From: Dugong dugon
Lineage: Eukaryota > Chordata > Mammalia > Sirenia > Dugongidae
Direction of reading: 5' to 3'
Assembly (NCBI GenBank): GCA_030035585.1
Contig: CM057469.1
Location: 23,368,501 to 23,432,500, forward strand
DNA length: 64,000 nt
Numbering within the stretch: the stretch's first letter is position 1; the number at the start of each line of letters is the position of its first letter. The position numbers and the translations under genes are program-made. The notes beneath the pieces were generated by a model. The model was not told the origin of the DNA. It was given only the letters and a program-made list of their open reading frames with translations, and did not search any database. Positions 1 to 10,869 of this stretch are shown here, piece by piece.

Positions 1-430
1 TATATAGATCATAAAATCTTAATTTTCATTATCTACTGACTCCCCACTGTGATGGATGAGGATTGAGCTTTCTTTCACCTCATGCTCCCCAAACCCATCA
101 CCACCACCTCCCAGACACACACACACACACTGTCTTCATCCCCCATTCTCCTGATAGTAAAGTTTCAGTTAGACAAATTTTAAGTTCTTACGCCATTACA
201 AACATGCATGCACAATGGACAATGGAGCCTCATGTATTGCTCCACACTATTGTTTTCTTTCCTGCACAACTTTTTGTTTTCTGTGGGTAAGTAGTTGTCT
301 TTATTTTTCATTTCTTTCTATTTACCACCTTTTCAGCCCCAAACTTTCCCTTAGTTGCATAATCTTTTGTTAATATATTAGTCACATTAGGTGTTCTCGT
401 ATTTTCATCTTCTTGAGCCATACATGTAAC
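1..430. other. unassigned sequence with a short CA run
   Basis: AT-rich sequence in which I recognise no repeat family or gene. A short CA dinucleotide run lies at about 117-130. The small open frames here have no recognisable motif and look like chance. Confidence 0.4.
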
Positions 431-693
431 TAGGGTACGGCAGGTATTGCACGAGCCCAGGGCATGTGGCGCCACTGAGCAGTTTCTATTAACCTGGTAC
501 AGCCAGTGCCTATGGAAAATAGCGCCTATGGCAAGCACTGAAATTGTACCCCTGTCCAACCATCTGACACTCGTCTTCTAGATAACTTTACCATAATATC
601 AGCTCAAAAAACACAAGGGCTTTGGGCCGTACCAGGTTAATAGAAACTGCTCAGTGGTGCCATGTGCCCAGGGCCAGTGCAATACCCTAGATA
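431..693. repeat. large imperfect inverted repeat, family unknown
   Basis: The left arm is about 431-504 and the right arm about 625-693, with a 120-bp spacer. Within the arms 472-500 and 629-657 are perfect reverse complements over 29 bp; the rest differs by scattered substitutions and small indels. The spacer has no motif I can name. It could be a foldback DNA transposon, two copies of one repeat inserted head to head, or a local inverted duplication. Confidence 0.75.
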
Positions 694-981
694 CGCAACT
701 GTTTGAGGTAGTCTCTCTGGATGCCTTCTGACCTGCTCCAATCCGTTCAGTTTCTCTCCAGGCCTCCTGTGAGGGGCCATCTTGGGATCTCTCCTTAACC
801 AGCACTCCTGGGGGTTCCCTGGGCCTCAGTCAGACTTCCTTTGTTTTCTAATCCCATCTCTTTCTCTCGTTTCTCTCCTTTGGTGCGTACCACTCTAGTA
901 GCTTCCCCAGAAAGGGTATATTGAAGATTCACTTCCCTAGAACGAGCGTGTCAAAAAACATATTTATTAATAAATTGAAAA

Positions 982-1008
982 CAGATAGATAGACAGACAG
1001 ATAGATGG
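982..1008. repeat. GATA/GACA microsatellite
   Basis: Short run of alternating gata and gaca tetranucleotides in AT-rich sequence. Confidence 0.7.
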
Positions 1009-1029
1009 TTTGGAAGAGAATTTCAGTTT

Positions 1030-1760
1030 GAAAATTATTTTGCCTCAGAATTCTGAAGCCTTTGCTCCATTGTCTTCTGTTTTGGTATAGCTGTTAAGTA
1101 TCCAATTCTGTTTCCATTCTTAGTTCTTTGATTTTTATTCTTTTTTTATTTGATTGTTTTCCTTTCTGGAAGAGTTTGGGATCTTCTCCTCGACTCTACT
1201 TTTGAAAATTCATAACAATGTGCTTTAGGAATGTATTTTTCATTTATCATGCTGGATAGTGGTGGATTCTTCAGGGCCTGAACCTTTTCTTCAGTTATTT
1301 TGCTAGTAATTTCCTCCCATCTACTTACATGGGTCTCTGTTTCTATAAGTTCTTTTGTTCAGATATGGGACCTCTTGGACTGGTCCTTTAATTTTATTTT
1401 TTTTTAATGTCTCTCTCTCCTTTCCATCTTTTGTATCTGTTTTTATTTTGTGGTGATTTCCTCAACATTATCTTCCACCTCATTTGTATTATGGTTTTCC
1501 TTTTTTTTTTTGCTATTGTATTTTTAATATGCAAGGGTTCTTTTTACTCTCTGAATGGTCTTTTCTCAGTAGCCTATTCTTTTTCCCGTGGATTCTATAC
1601 TTCTCTTACATGAGAATTTTGATGTTTTCCTCTCCCTGCACATTTCTCTGTTTCCTCAGAGCTGTTTTTGCCTGTTGTTTGGTTTGTTTGAAACTTTGTC
1701 TTTAATGTTAGAAGCTTTCCTTAGATGTCTGCTGAGTGATGCTGGCGGTTTGTGGTTCAT
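1030..1760 (-). mobile_element. old L1/HAL1-like ORF1 fragment
   Basis: Read on the minus strand, parts of this stretch resemble the ORF1 and inter-ORF region of ancient mammalian L1/HAL1 elements: a phrase on the plus strand around 1065-1080 (gctccattgtcttct) followed by T-rich lysine/glutamate-type codons in reverse. It is heavily diverged, with no intact frame. The family call is from memory of the consensus and is tentative. Confidence 0.4.
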
Positions 1761-2067
1761 ATTAAAAATGAGAGTACTAACAAACTGATTTGAAGCACAA
1801 TACTAAGGGGTAGGTTTTTTGATTGTGGAATACAGTGCAATGATCTAAGTGGGCTTTTTATTTGGGGAAATGTTAGAAGTAGTATCTTTAGGCCTCCCCA
1901 GCCCTTCAGTTGGGCTAATAGATTTACAGGGAAGGCTCTTCCCATCCCCTATGTGGGGGGTATAAGCCTGGCTGACAGAGTTCTGGGAGCTGAGTTGGAT
2001 AAGAGGCCTGAGGGTTTCAGTATTCAGTATTCGAACTTTCTCAGTCATTCTCCTTCTTTTTAGTATG

Positions 2068-2641
2068 TGTCGTAGGCTGTGTTCTCTAGAGAAGCAAAAC
2101 CAATAAAGCGTATAAATATCTCTATATAGAGATTCATATAAAGGAAATGGCTTACCCGGTTGTAGAGGCTGGAACATCCCAAATCTGTGGGTCAAGCTGG
2201 AGGCTTCTCCTGATTCATGTAGCCACAGAGGCTGGTGAACCCAAGTTCAGCAGGTCAGACAGCACAGGCTCACAGGCTGCAAAAACCTATAAATCCCAAG
2301 ATCAGTAGGCAAAACCACAGCTAAGCCGCTAGCTCAAGTTCAAAGAAGCAGAGGTCAGAGAAACAAGAGCCAGCTGTAGGATCCAGAGCCAGCAAAAGCC
2401 GGTGAGCCCTCCTATTTTGCCAGAGAGTCCACTTATATTTAGATGTAGGCCACGCCTGCAAGGAAACTCCCTTTCAACTGATTGGCTATTCACAGCAGTT
2501 CCCATCATGGAGGTGATCACATTATATTAAATCTCATCATGGAAGTGATCACATCATCATACAACTGCCAAACTGCATCATAACGCCAAACCACTGAGAA
2601 TCATAGCCCAGCCAGGTTGACACACAACCTTAATGATCACA
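2068..2641 (-). mobile_element. solo LTR, ERVL/MaLR type
   Basis: A 574-bp LTR that begins TGTC and ends CACA, flanked by a perfect 5-bp target duplication GTATG (2063-2067 and 2642-2646). A 5-bp duplication and the general sequence match the mammalian ERVL/MaLR LTRs that end near tgacacataaaattaac-like sequence. In LTR sense it runs on the minus strand. No internal viral sequence adjoins it, so it is a solo LTR left by recombination between the two LTRs. Confidence 0.7.
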
Positions 2642-2710
2642 GTATGTGTCTTCACTCTTAACTAGTGTCCTATATTCTAGAGATCGTCTACTTTTACCAG
2701 CTTCAAAGAA

Positions 2711-2904
2711 ACCAAACCTGTTGTAATCAAGTCAACATCAACTCATGGTGACCCCATGTGTGTCAGAGTAGGATTTTCAATGGCTGGTTTTTCAGAAGCA
2801 GATTGCCAGGCCTTTCTTCCAAGTTGCCTCTGGGTAGACTTGAACCTCCAACATTTTGGTTAGCAGCCAAGTGCATTAACCATTTGCAACACCCAGGGAC
2901 TTCC
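2711..2904 (-). mobile_element. AfroSINE, gtccc-headed form
   Basis: tRNA-derived head at the right end (reverse of gtccctgg...), a middle related to the RTE 5' region, and the RTE-type tail (reverse of gagtc..aactgac) at the left. Diverged by several indels from other copies in the window. Confidence 0.85.
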
Positions 2905-3877
2905 AAATATATATTTGGGATATTCTCTTTCTACACAGAGAAATGGGGTTGTTGGAATTCTGATTCCTTCCTAAATAGTCCTTTAAACAATCTTCTTATT
3001 TTTAACCCCATATTCACCTCCCTGCTGGCTTATGTTCTGTTAAGAATTACCAATGTCCATCTTTCCAGCCTCCAAAATTTTGTTGCTGTTGTCTGGTCTA
3101 TTATTTGCCTATTTGGGTTTTTATCTCTTTTTATTTATCACTCACCCCTACTCCTGTTTCTTAATATCTTAACTGTCATTTAAGTGGCTTTGTGGGAGGC
3201 AGTGGAAGTTTTTGTATACGATCAATTTTTTTTATCTTCAAATAAAGGCCCACTTTGATTTTTATTGCTTACTTTTTTGGCAACATGTCCAGATAGCGTC
3301 AGAGATTTTTATATTCCAGAGTTTAAGAAAATTTCACCTGATTTCTAACATTAGCTGAAAATATATTTAATTTTCAAACATCAAACATGAATATCTTATG
3401 TAATACCATTTAAGGGTATTAGAATCTAATGATAGAGAAAAATGGAATTAAGTAATAAATGATGCTTACAGTTGATGTCTCATCATGTGAAACGTGTTAT
3501 CGAGCACACATTATTAGAATATGCTCTACTAAAAACTTCTATAAACTCCAAGGAGGTATCGCAAAGGTAATTTTTGTCATTCTTAGAAAAATTCACTTAA
3601 AAGGGAAAATAAGAGCCAAGGGCTATTAAATAGAAGGTGACTAAAATATCCTGGCAATTAAAATCTATCTGCTCTGCGGGAATTATTAATTAACTGCAGT
3701 TTTTACATCCGTTTCCAATCATGCTCTTCTCCAAGGATATAGCTAGGATAAGTAACTAATGAATAACATCCTTTATCTTCTCAGTACAATTTTTTTAGAC
3801 TCTCAACTCATTGAAGGTCCATTTTATACTTGTGTTTTGATCTGCTGTTAAATATCTCTTAAATACGTCAGCTGCTG
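2905..3877. other. no gene recognised; AT-rich unique sequence
   Basis: No repeat family recognised. Around 3640-3740 there is a clean, low-CpG stretch with the homeobox-like core aattattaattaactgca; it might be a conserved noncoding element but I cannot test conservation. Confidence 0.4.
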
Positions 3878-4041
3878 GAGCCCTGGTGGTGCAGTGGTTA
3901 AGAACTTGGCTGCTAACCAAAAGGTCAGTGGTTTGAATCCACCAGCCACTCCTTGGAAACCCTATGGGGAGGTTCTACTCTATCCTACAAGGTCACTGTG
4001 AGTTGGAATCGATGCCACGGCAAGGGGTTTTTTTTGGTTTA
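3878..4041 (+). mobile_element. AfroSINE, short form
   Basis: Starts with gagccctggtggtgcagtgg (A-box region), continues through the tRNA-like gctgctaaccaaaagg and the B-box region ggtttgaatcc, and ends with the RTE-type tail gagttggaatcgatg followed by a T-rich run. Nearly full length at about 165 bp. Confidence 0.95.
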
Positions 4042-4299
4042 TGTCATCTACATCCAAAACATGTGTGACATCAACATCCCCCAGGGTACACAGTCAATTC
4101 TAGTCAATGTACACCTTCCATTTCTATCCTCAGAGGCAGAAAGAGGGCACACCAGTCACTGCTACAGTTTTATCTTACGTGATTCAACCCTGACATAACT
4201 TGGTCTTAAACATTTTTGTTTTTTAAATATTTAAATTATTAACACTACTTTTAGAAACCAACATCTACTCATTTCCACATTGTCACCAATTATAACTGA

Positions 4300-4485
4300 T
4301 GCTTTTCGGCCTTATACTTTGTACCAGGCCCTGTGTTAAGTGCTTTACCTATATTAACTCTACTCACTTCTTAAAACGATCCTGTATTACAGATATGAAA
4401 GCGAAGGTACAAAGAGGCCAAATCAATGCCCAAGATCATATAATTAGTAAATAATAAAGCCAGGACTTGAACCCAGGTCTGTCTT
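4300..4485 (+). mobile_element. MIR SINE
   Basis: Carries the MIR core and 3' part: gtgttaagtgctttac, then cagatatgaaagcgaaggt and gacttgaacccaggtctg. Old and diverged, as expected for a pre-placental repeat. Confidence 0.8.
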
Positions 4486-4489
4486 CCCC

Positions 4490-5194
4490 CAAATACTGCT
4501 TTTATTCACCACTACAAAATATGGCATCTCATTATATGATCAGAATTCTTAAGTTACAATGTATCCTTAACATTAGTGTAACTAATGAAGGGAGGTGGGA
4601 GGAGAGAGACACAAAATACAGGGACAACTCAAATCCCCAGAGCAGGAAAACATGCTGTAATTGTTGTAATGAGATAAAAACTGTTGAGAGTACATGAAAT
4701 CCACTGAGCAAATGGTGAGACTGAAATCACAGTTCCATATTTTGTGATGATGTAAAGATTTCAATTTTTTATAACAATTTAATAATTAATTAAATTTGAT
4801 AATTGGTACTCTGTCTATATAAATGCATTTGTCTGTGTCAACACTTACTCATGAAACTTCTGGCTTATTTGGATAGGTTCAACTGGGGTTGGAAGCTACT
4901 GCTACTGTAACTAAAATAAGGCAGTTTCTACCAAAAAAAAAAAAAAAATCTATCACACTATACCTATACCCTTAAAGATGCCACTCTAGAATAAGATTCA
5001 GGACACTGAACCAATCCGACATTTGTATATTTACCAGCTTACCTGCCTAGGATTCCAGGGCTGAAATCTGAAAAGCCTTAGGAATATACCAAGGAGGCCC
5101 TCAGTACTGAATAAGTAGGATTCAGGTACCGTGTACAATCTGAAAATTATAGAACACAAAAGCATCCCTTTTTTATTTATTTAACTTACTCAGT
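4490..5194. other. no gene recognised
   Basis: Unassigned sequence with a poly-A run near 4934-4949. No motif or repeat family recognised. Confidence 0.4.
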
Positions 5195-5201
5195 GATCAC
5201 C

Positions 5202-5421
5202 GTAACCCCCCAAAAACCCAAACCAGCTGCCGTTGAGTTTATTCCAACTCACAGCGACCCTGTAGGACAGAGTAGAGCTACCCCATAGGGTTTCCAAGGC
5301 TTTGAGGTAGGCAGTGGAAGCAGACTGCCACGTCTTTCTCTCACGGAGTGGCTGATGGATTTGAACCGCCAACCTTTTGGTTAGGAGCCGAGAGCTTTAA
5401 CTACTATACCTCCAGGGCTCC
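5202..5421 (-). mobile_element. AfroSINE, long form, with target duplication
   Basis: Long form that keeps an extra middle block (gcagactgccacgtctttct in this orientation). Flanked by gatcacc at 5195-5201 and 5424-5430. It sits beside the 3' end of the RTE LINE that follows. Confidence 0.9.
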
Positions 5422-5435
5422 TGGATCACCTATTT

Positions 5436-7229
5436 TGTTGTTATTATTGTTAGGTGCTGTTGAGTAGACTCCAACACATAGCAACCCTATGTACGACAGA
5501 ATGAAACACTACCCAGTCCTGGGCCATCATCACAATAGTTGTTAAGCTTGAGCCCATTGTTGAAACCACTGTGTCAATCCATGTTGTTGAGGGTCTTCCT
5601 GTTTTTCACTGACCTTCTGCTTTACCAACCATGATGTCCTTCTCCAGGGACTGATTCCTCCTGATGACATGTCCAAAGTATGTGAGATGTAGTGTCGCCA
5701 TCCTTGTTTCTAAGAAGCATTCTGGTTGTACTTCTTCTAAGACAGATTTGTTCATTCTTTTGGCAGTCTGTAGTATATTCAATATTCTTCACCAACACCA
5801 CGATTCAAAGGCATCAATTCTTCTTTGGTCTTCCTTATTCGTCGTCCAGCTTTTGCATACATATGAGGTGAAGAAGAAGTCATGGCTTGGGTCAGGCACA
5901 CTTAGTCTTCAAGGTGACATCTTTGCTTTTTAACACTTTAAAGAGGTCTTTTGCAGCAGATTTTCCCCAGGCAATGTGTCTTGATTTCTTGACTGCTGCT
6001 TCCATGGGTGTTGATTGTGGATCCAAGTAAAATGAAATCCTTGACAACTTTAATTTTTTCTCCATTTATCATGATGTTGCTTATTGGTCCAGTTGTGAGG
6101 ATTTTTGTTTTCTTTATGTTGAGGTGTAATCCATACTGTAGGCTGTGGTCTTTGATCTTCATCAGTAAGTGCTTCAAGTCCTCTTCACTTTCAGCAAGCA
6201 AGGTTGTGTCATCTGCCTAACGCAGGTTGTTAATGAGACTTCCTGCAATCCTGACGCCCCATTCTTCTTCATATAGTCCAGCTTCTCAAATTATTTTCTT
6301 AGTATACAGATTGAATAAGTCTGGTGAAAGGATACAACCCTGACATACACTTTTCCTGACTTTGAACCCTGCAGTATCCCCTTGTTCAGTCTGAACAACT
6401 GCCTCTTGATTCTTGTACAGGTTCCTCGTGAGCACAATTAAGTGTCCTGGAATTCCTATTCTTCACAATGCTATCCATAATTCGTTATGATCCACACAGT
6501 CAAATGCATTTTCATAGTCAATAAAACACAGGTAAACATCTTTCTGGTATACTCTGCATTCAACCAGGATCCATCTGACATCAGCAATGATGTCCCTGGT
6601 TCCATGTCCTCTTCTGAATCCAGCTTGAATTTCTGACAGTTCCGTGTTGATATACTTCTGCAGCTGCTTTTGAAAGATCTTCAACAAAATTTTACTTGCC
6701 TGTGATATTAATGATATTGTTCGATAATTTCTGCATATGGTTGAATCACCTTTCTTGGGAATAGATATAAATATGGATCTCTTCCAGTTGGTTGGCCACG
6801 TAACTGTCTTCCAAATTCCTTGGCATAGACAAGTGAGCACTTCCAGCATTGCATCCATTTGCTGAAACATTTCAACTGATATTCCATCAATTCCTGGAAC
6901 CTTGTTTTTTGCCAACGCCTTCAGTGCAGCTTGGGCTTCTTCCTTCAGTACCATTGGTTCTTGATCATAAGCTACCTCCGGAAATGGCTGAACATCGACC
7001 ACTTCTTTTTGGTATAGTGACTGTGTGTATTCCTTCCATCTTCTTTTGATGCTTCCTGCATCGTTTAATATTTTCCCCATAGAATCACCTATAGTCCTAT
7101 TTTTCTTTTGAAGTAAACTAGAGATTTTTAAAATTTTAATATTAGCTGCTGAAAGTGTCCAATTTGAAAATATACCTTTTTTCACTTTCTGGTCAGTTCT
7201 ATCTCTTATTATTGATCTGAACCAGAAAT
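5436..7229 (-). pseudogene. RTE (BovB-like) LINE, 5'-incomplete, decayed reverse transcriptase
   Basis: Read on the minus strand, this copy covers the reverse transcriptase half and the 3' tail of the afrotherian RTE element. Conserved blocks include PKKGDST (palm entry), an IQAGFRRGHGTRDI block, and motif A CFIDYENAFDCVDHN near 6500-6540, whose first aspartate is kept. The YADD active-site box is broken: its tyrosine codon is now a TAG stop (reverse of 6217-6219), giving stop-ADD. Further on, the C-terminal block ILTTGPISNIMINGEKIKVVKDFILLGSTIN is readable at about 6040-6140. The 3' tail near 5440-5530 has (gtt)n and the same gagtc-type end as the AfroSINEs. The 5' half (endonuclease) is missing and an AfroSINE abuts at 7230. 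Not functional. Confidence 0.92.
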
Positions 7230-7400
7230 ACCAAAACCAAAACCAAACCCTTTGCCATCGAGTCAATTCCGACTCATAGAAACCCTACAGGACAGAGTAG
7301 AACCGCCCCGTAGAGTTTCCAAGGAGCATCTTGTGGATTCAAACCGGCGACCTCTTGGTTAGCAGCGTTAGCACTTAGCCACTATGCCACCAGGGTTTCC
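7230..7400 (-). mobile_element. AfroSINE, short form
   Basis: Tail at the left (caaaccctttgccatcgagtc), tRNA-like head at the right. It adjoins the truncated 5' end of the RTE copy, so an open frame reading leftward across 7230 joins SINE and LINE sequence by accident. Confidence 0.93.
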
Positions 7401-7699
7401 AAACTATAAATAATAAGCACATGCAAATTAAATAAAAGTCTCATTGAGCTACATACAGGTAACATTTTGCTAATTATTGTAAGAGATATAGAGACAAGTC
7501 AGAGCCAGTTGCTGCTCTAAAAAGAAATTAAAATCAAGTAGGAAAAAAAATCAAGTGGGGGAGGGCTAAAGCATGTCTATAAATATAAACTGTGTAAGAC
7601 GATCACCTTCATAGGAAAATTGCTTATGTGACTGGAAGAAGGAGGCAATCCCCTCCAGCTTTGGGGCGTTAGCCAGGGCAGAGTAATTCCTTACTTGCC

Positions 7700-7842
7700 C
7701 TCAGATATACTGTGAGCTCCATGAAGCCAAGAACTATATGTGCTTTGTTCCTTTCTGTACCTCCAATGCACATAGAAAGTGAGTGATAAATATTTGTTGA
7801 GTTAACCAGTTCATTCATTCTTTCATTCATCCATTCAATCTT
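7700..7842 (+). mobile_element. L2 LINE 3' end
   Basis: Contains the L2 3' signature ctgtgagctccatgaagcc, then tgataaatatttgttgag and an attcattcattc tail. Confidence 0.8.
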
Positions 7843-7849
7843 TTGTATC

Positions 7850-9525
7850 TTCCCTGCTGCTCTTCCAGAGTCACTAACTTCTCATTAGTTTTTTATTGAT
7901 ACAACGCCATTTTGCTGTCTCAAATGGCTTTACTGAATTTGGGAACAGAGTGGCATGGGGTTCAAAGTAGCCCCATTTTTGCAATACAGTGATAGTCCTC
8001 CACTCTGGAAATTGTTCCCAGCTGCTTTGAAAGGATTTCTGCTCCAAAAGTGGCCATAATTGGTGTTTGAGGAAAAGGTGCTGACTCTAGAGATTGGCCC
8101 AAAAACATTAAAAATGATGGATCATAAGTCACTTCTTTCCAGGATCAAGAAAAAGGAAGTGATCCTAAAAGGAAGGCAACATTTTAATGCATTAGCATCC
8201 CAGTCAAAAGTTGATGATTCAAGCAACTCCAGAAGTTGGGGACTTTTTTGGGTTCATGGAATGCTTGCAAACCCTTCAACACGTCAGGGCTGATTTTTTA
8301 CACTCTTGGCTAAAAGTCCATTTATAATACCTGGAATTTGCTTTTCGTATTCACCTTTTATCTTTTTTGGTCAGTGCATTCTAAACCAGATTCACATTCT
8401 CTAAATCTGTATGGCATTGTCCATGGAATTGTATGAAGGGAATTAAAAAACCAAACTCTGTAAAATAAGAGTTCATATGTTTTCCACTGAGGAATATGAA
8501 TTCTGCCTTATATTATTTACAGAACATGTTTACAGGATTTTTTTATCTTTCTCCTTATATTTTTCATTTCAACTGGTCTCAAGAGTATTTATTACGTAAA
8601 TAAACAGTGCCTAGCCTGAGGCTTCACACTGCATTAAACATGAAGTGTTAACTGTTTAGAGTGCGTAAGCTCATTTATGATTGTTAATTGGGCATTTGTG
8701 CCTAATTAAATGTGGAGCACTGTCAGATTGTGTAAACATCTATGTTTCATAGTGAGTTCAGGAGATTTTTACACATCTGACAGGTTGGCCGGTGTGTAAG
8801 GGGTACTATGAGGGCATAAAAAGAAACTCATATGACTTGACTCCTAGGGAATAGGGGGATAGCAATAAAAATTGCATGTGTCAGTTGTCCTGTAATATTG
8901 AAAGTTGCACTCATATCAAATGCAAACTAGTTGAAGAATTGCTTGGCCTTCCACATTCATACTAGCTTCCCTTTTTAAGTGATATAATGGTCAAGCTGGA
9001 AAGTACCTTATCTTCAGATTGCACTACCCCTGGCTAAGACCTATTGAGTTTCTGTAGCTTGACCTGATGCCTGGACAACCAGTTATCTCACTTATGATTC
9101 AAGGGTCACTTCGGCTTAGTGATCTGGATACAATGACTTCAGAAGCCTTCATGATTTCCAACAGACTTCTAATGCTTCTTAGCTTCAAAGCATAATGACA
9201 TTAGACTGCCATATGCAATTGCCAATGCAGAATTTCTGCCAGAAATACCACTGCAATATCCTTTCTTATAAGATAGTTTCTTGGTATTTAAAGCAAGACA
9301 TGCAAAATAAAGGAAGGAAATGCAAAAAAAATAAGCTTAAGAATGTTCAGCTGTATAGGAGGTGGTCACCAAGTACTCTTAATACCCATGGAACACCAAA
9401 CGAGAAGAGGAACGTAAGCATCAGGATGGGATGTTTTAGTTAATGAATGTTATAACACCTTACATATGCATATTCCAAGAACTTTCAATTATAAAATCTT
9501 TTTTTGTTTCCAAATATAACATTTT
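7850..9525. other. unique sequence, no gene recognised
   Basis: No repeat recognised over about 1.7 kb. The segment 8600-8790 stands out for homeodomain-like TAATTA cores and a hairpin at 8720-8783 (listed separately). Small frames such as 8060-8293 have no recognisable domain and no splice context. Confidence 0.4.
8720..8783. other. inverted repeat with TGTCA cores
   Basis: Arms at 8720-8736 (ctgtcagattgtgtaaa) and 8768-8783 pair with one unpaired base; the loop is 31 bp. The TGTCA core in both arms resembles TALE-homeodomain (MEIS/TGIF) sites. Just upstream are taattaaatgtgg and ttaattgggca. Function is inferred only from motif resemblance. Confidence 0.45.
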
Positions 9526-9536
9526 ATATGATGCAT

Positions 9537-9664
9537 TAAAAAAAAACCAAACCCATTGCCATGGAGTCAATTCCAACTCATAGTGACACTATAGAACAGA
9601 ATAGAACTGCCCTCATAGGGTTTCCAAGGAGCAAACTCTTAACCACTGTGCCCCAGGCTTCCAC
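9537..9664 (-). mobile_element. AfroSINE with internal deletion
   Basis: Short form that lost part of the tRNA-like region: the ggagc block is joined directly to the head (aactcttaaccactgtgcc). It has a perfect 11-bp target duplication atatgatgcat at 9526-9536 and 9665-9675, so the deletion may predate or follow insertion. Confidence 0.92.
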
Positions 9665-9689
9665 ATATGATGCATAGCCACATCAAAGA

Positions 9690-9835
9690 AGGCTAGAAGG
9701 ACATTATCATCCTACATTTACAGCCAACTCATCTGAGGTTCAGAAAAGTTGGATCTTGTGTCACACAGCATGTAGACAGCAGGTCTATGACAAGAACAAG
9801 TCTCTTGACACCTGGTCCAGGGCTCTTCATGCTCC
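9690..9835 (+). mobile_element. MIR/L3-like old repeat
   Basis: Resembles the block found in MIR and related old repeats: cctacatttacagccaactcatctgaggtt..tcacacagcatg. Diverged; family not certain. Confidence 0.45.
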
Positions 9836-10130
9836 ATCAAAAACTGTGTTTCATCATACGGAAAGAAATTTTTTTAAAAAAAGAAGGCTACTAAAAACCG
9901 GAGTTACTTTCAAAGATAACTAACTATAAGAAACTCAGTTGACCTTACGTTCAACAGATTTCCTCCAATCTTAGCTGATTTTTGAAGGTAGAGGGCAAAG
10001 TTAGATATCACTTCACAGTTACTTATGCTGTAGGATCCTAATGCTAGTGCTGCTAGAAAAATCTATACTCTCTATGAAAGATCGTCCAGTTGATGAATTA
10101 TATAGGTTTAGAGAAATTTCCACCACTCAT

Positions 10131-10590
10131 CTGTCAGTTTGTCATACTGTGGTGGCTTGCGTGTTGCTGTGATGCTATGCCGGAAGCTATGCCGCTGGTA
10201 TTTCAAACATCAGCAGGGTCACCCATAGTGGACAGGTTTTAGTAGAGCTTCCAGACTCAGACAGACTAGGAAGAAGGATGTGGCGATGTACGTCTTAAAA
10301 AATGGGCCAGTGAAAACCTTATGAATAGCAGTGGAACATTGTCTGATATCAGGCCAGAAGATGAGCCCCTCAGGTTCAAAATACAACTAGCAAAGAGCTG
10401 CCTCCTCAAAGGAGAGTTGACTTTAATAATGTGGATGGAGAAAAGCTTTCAGGATCTTCATTTGCTTATGTGGCACAATCCAAAAAGACTGTGAGGATGG
10501 TGCAGGACCGGGCAGTGTTTTGTTCTGTTGTACATCGAGTCGCTAAGAGTCTGAACCAACTAGACGGCACTTGACAAGATCAGTGAAACT
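10131..10590 (+). mobile_element. internally deleted RTE element (5' end joined to 3' end)
   Basis: From 10131 to about 10487 the sequence matches the 5' end of the longer RTE copy at 31292-31610 (gtcatactgtggtggctt, gaagatgagcccctcagg, gagctgcctcctcaaa). At about 10488-10493 it jumps to the RTE 3' end (gaggatggtgcaggacc, then gtcgctaagagtctgaacc). All endonuclease and reverse transcriptase sequence is absent. It has no tRNA-like head. This is the same architecture as ruminant Bov-A relative to BovB. Confidence 0.85.
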
Positions 10591-10604
10591 TATGAGAGGT
10601 AGTG

Positions 10605-10795
10605 TGGTACAATAGAGAGTTCTGACTGAACTAAAAGTGCTGACTTATAGTTCTGGATTTTTCACTAAATACTGTTGTAGTCTTGGACACATCATGTTCT
10701 CTGCATGAAGTCAGTTTTCCTGACCTATAAAATAGGTAGGAAAGGATAGCACAATCTCTAGGTTCTCTTCTGGCTCTAAAAAGGTAAGATTTTTC
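10605..10795 (+). mobile_element. MIR-type SINE
   Basis: Shows the MIR order: agtgtggtacaatagag, then a core around gtcttggacacatcatg, then tataaaataggtaggaaagg. Diverged. Confidence 0.6.
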
Positions 10796-10869
10796 TGATG
10801 TGGCTCTTCCTCCTTTCCCTATTGATTCAACAAATATGTGTCTTCAATAACTCACCTAGCACTGTACTC

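Noticed and set aside
3878-3960. tRNA genes at AfroSINE heads
   Set aside because: They recur across the window with the same fused tail, do not fold as intact tRNAs and are part of SINEs.
6463-7266. 267-codon minus-strand frame as a host gene
   Set aside because: It is RTE reverse transcriptase; its first dozen residues come from the adjacent AfroSINE, so the start is accidental.
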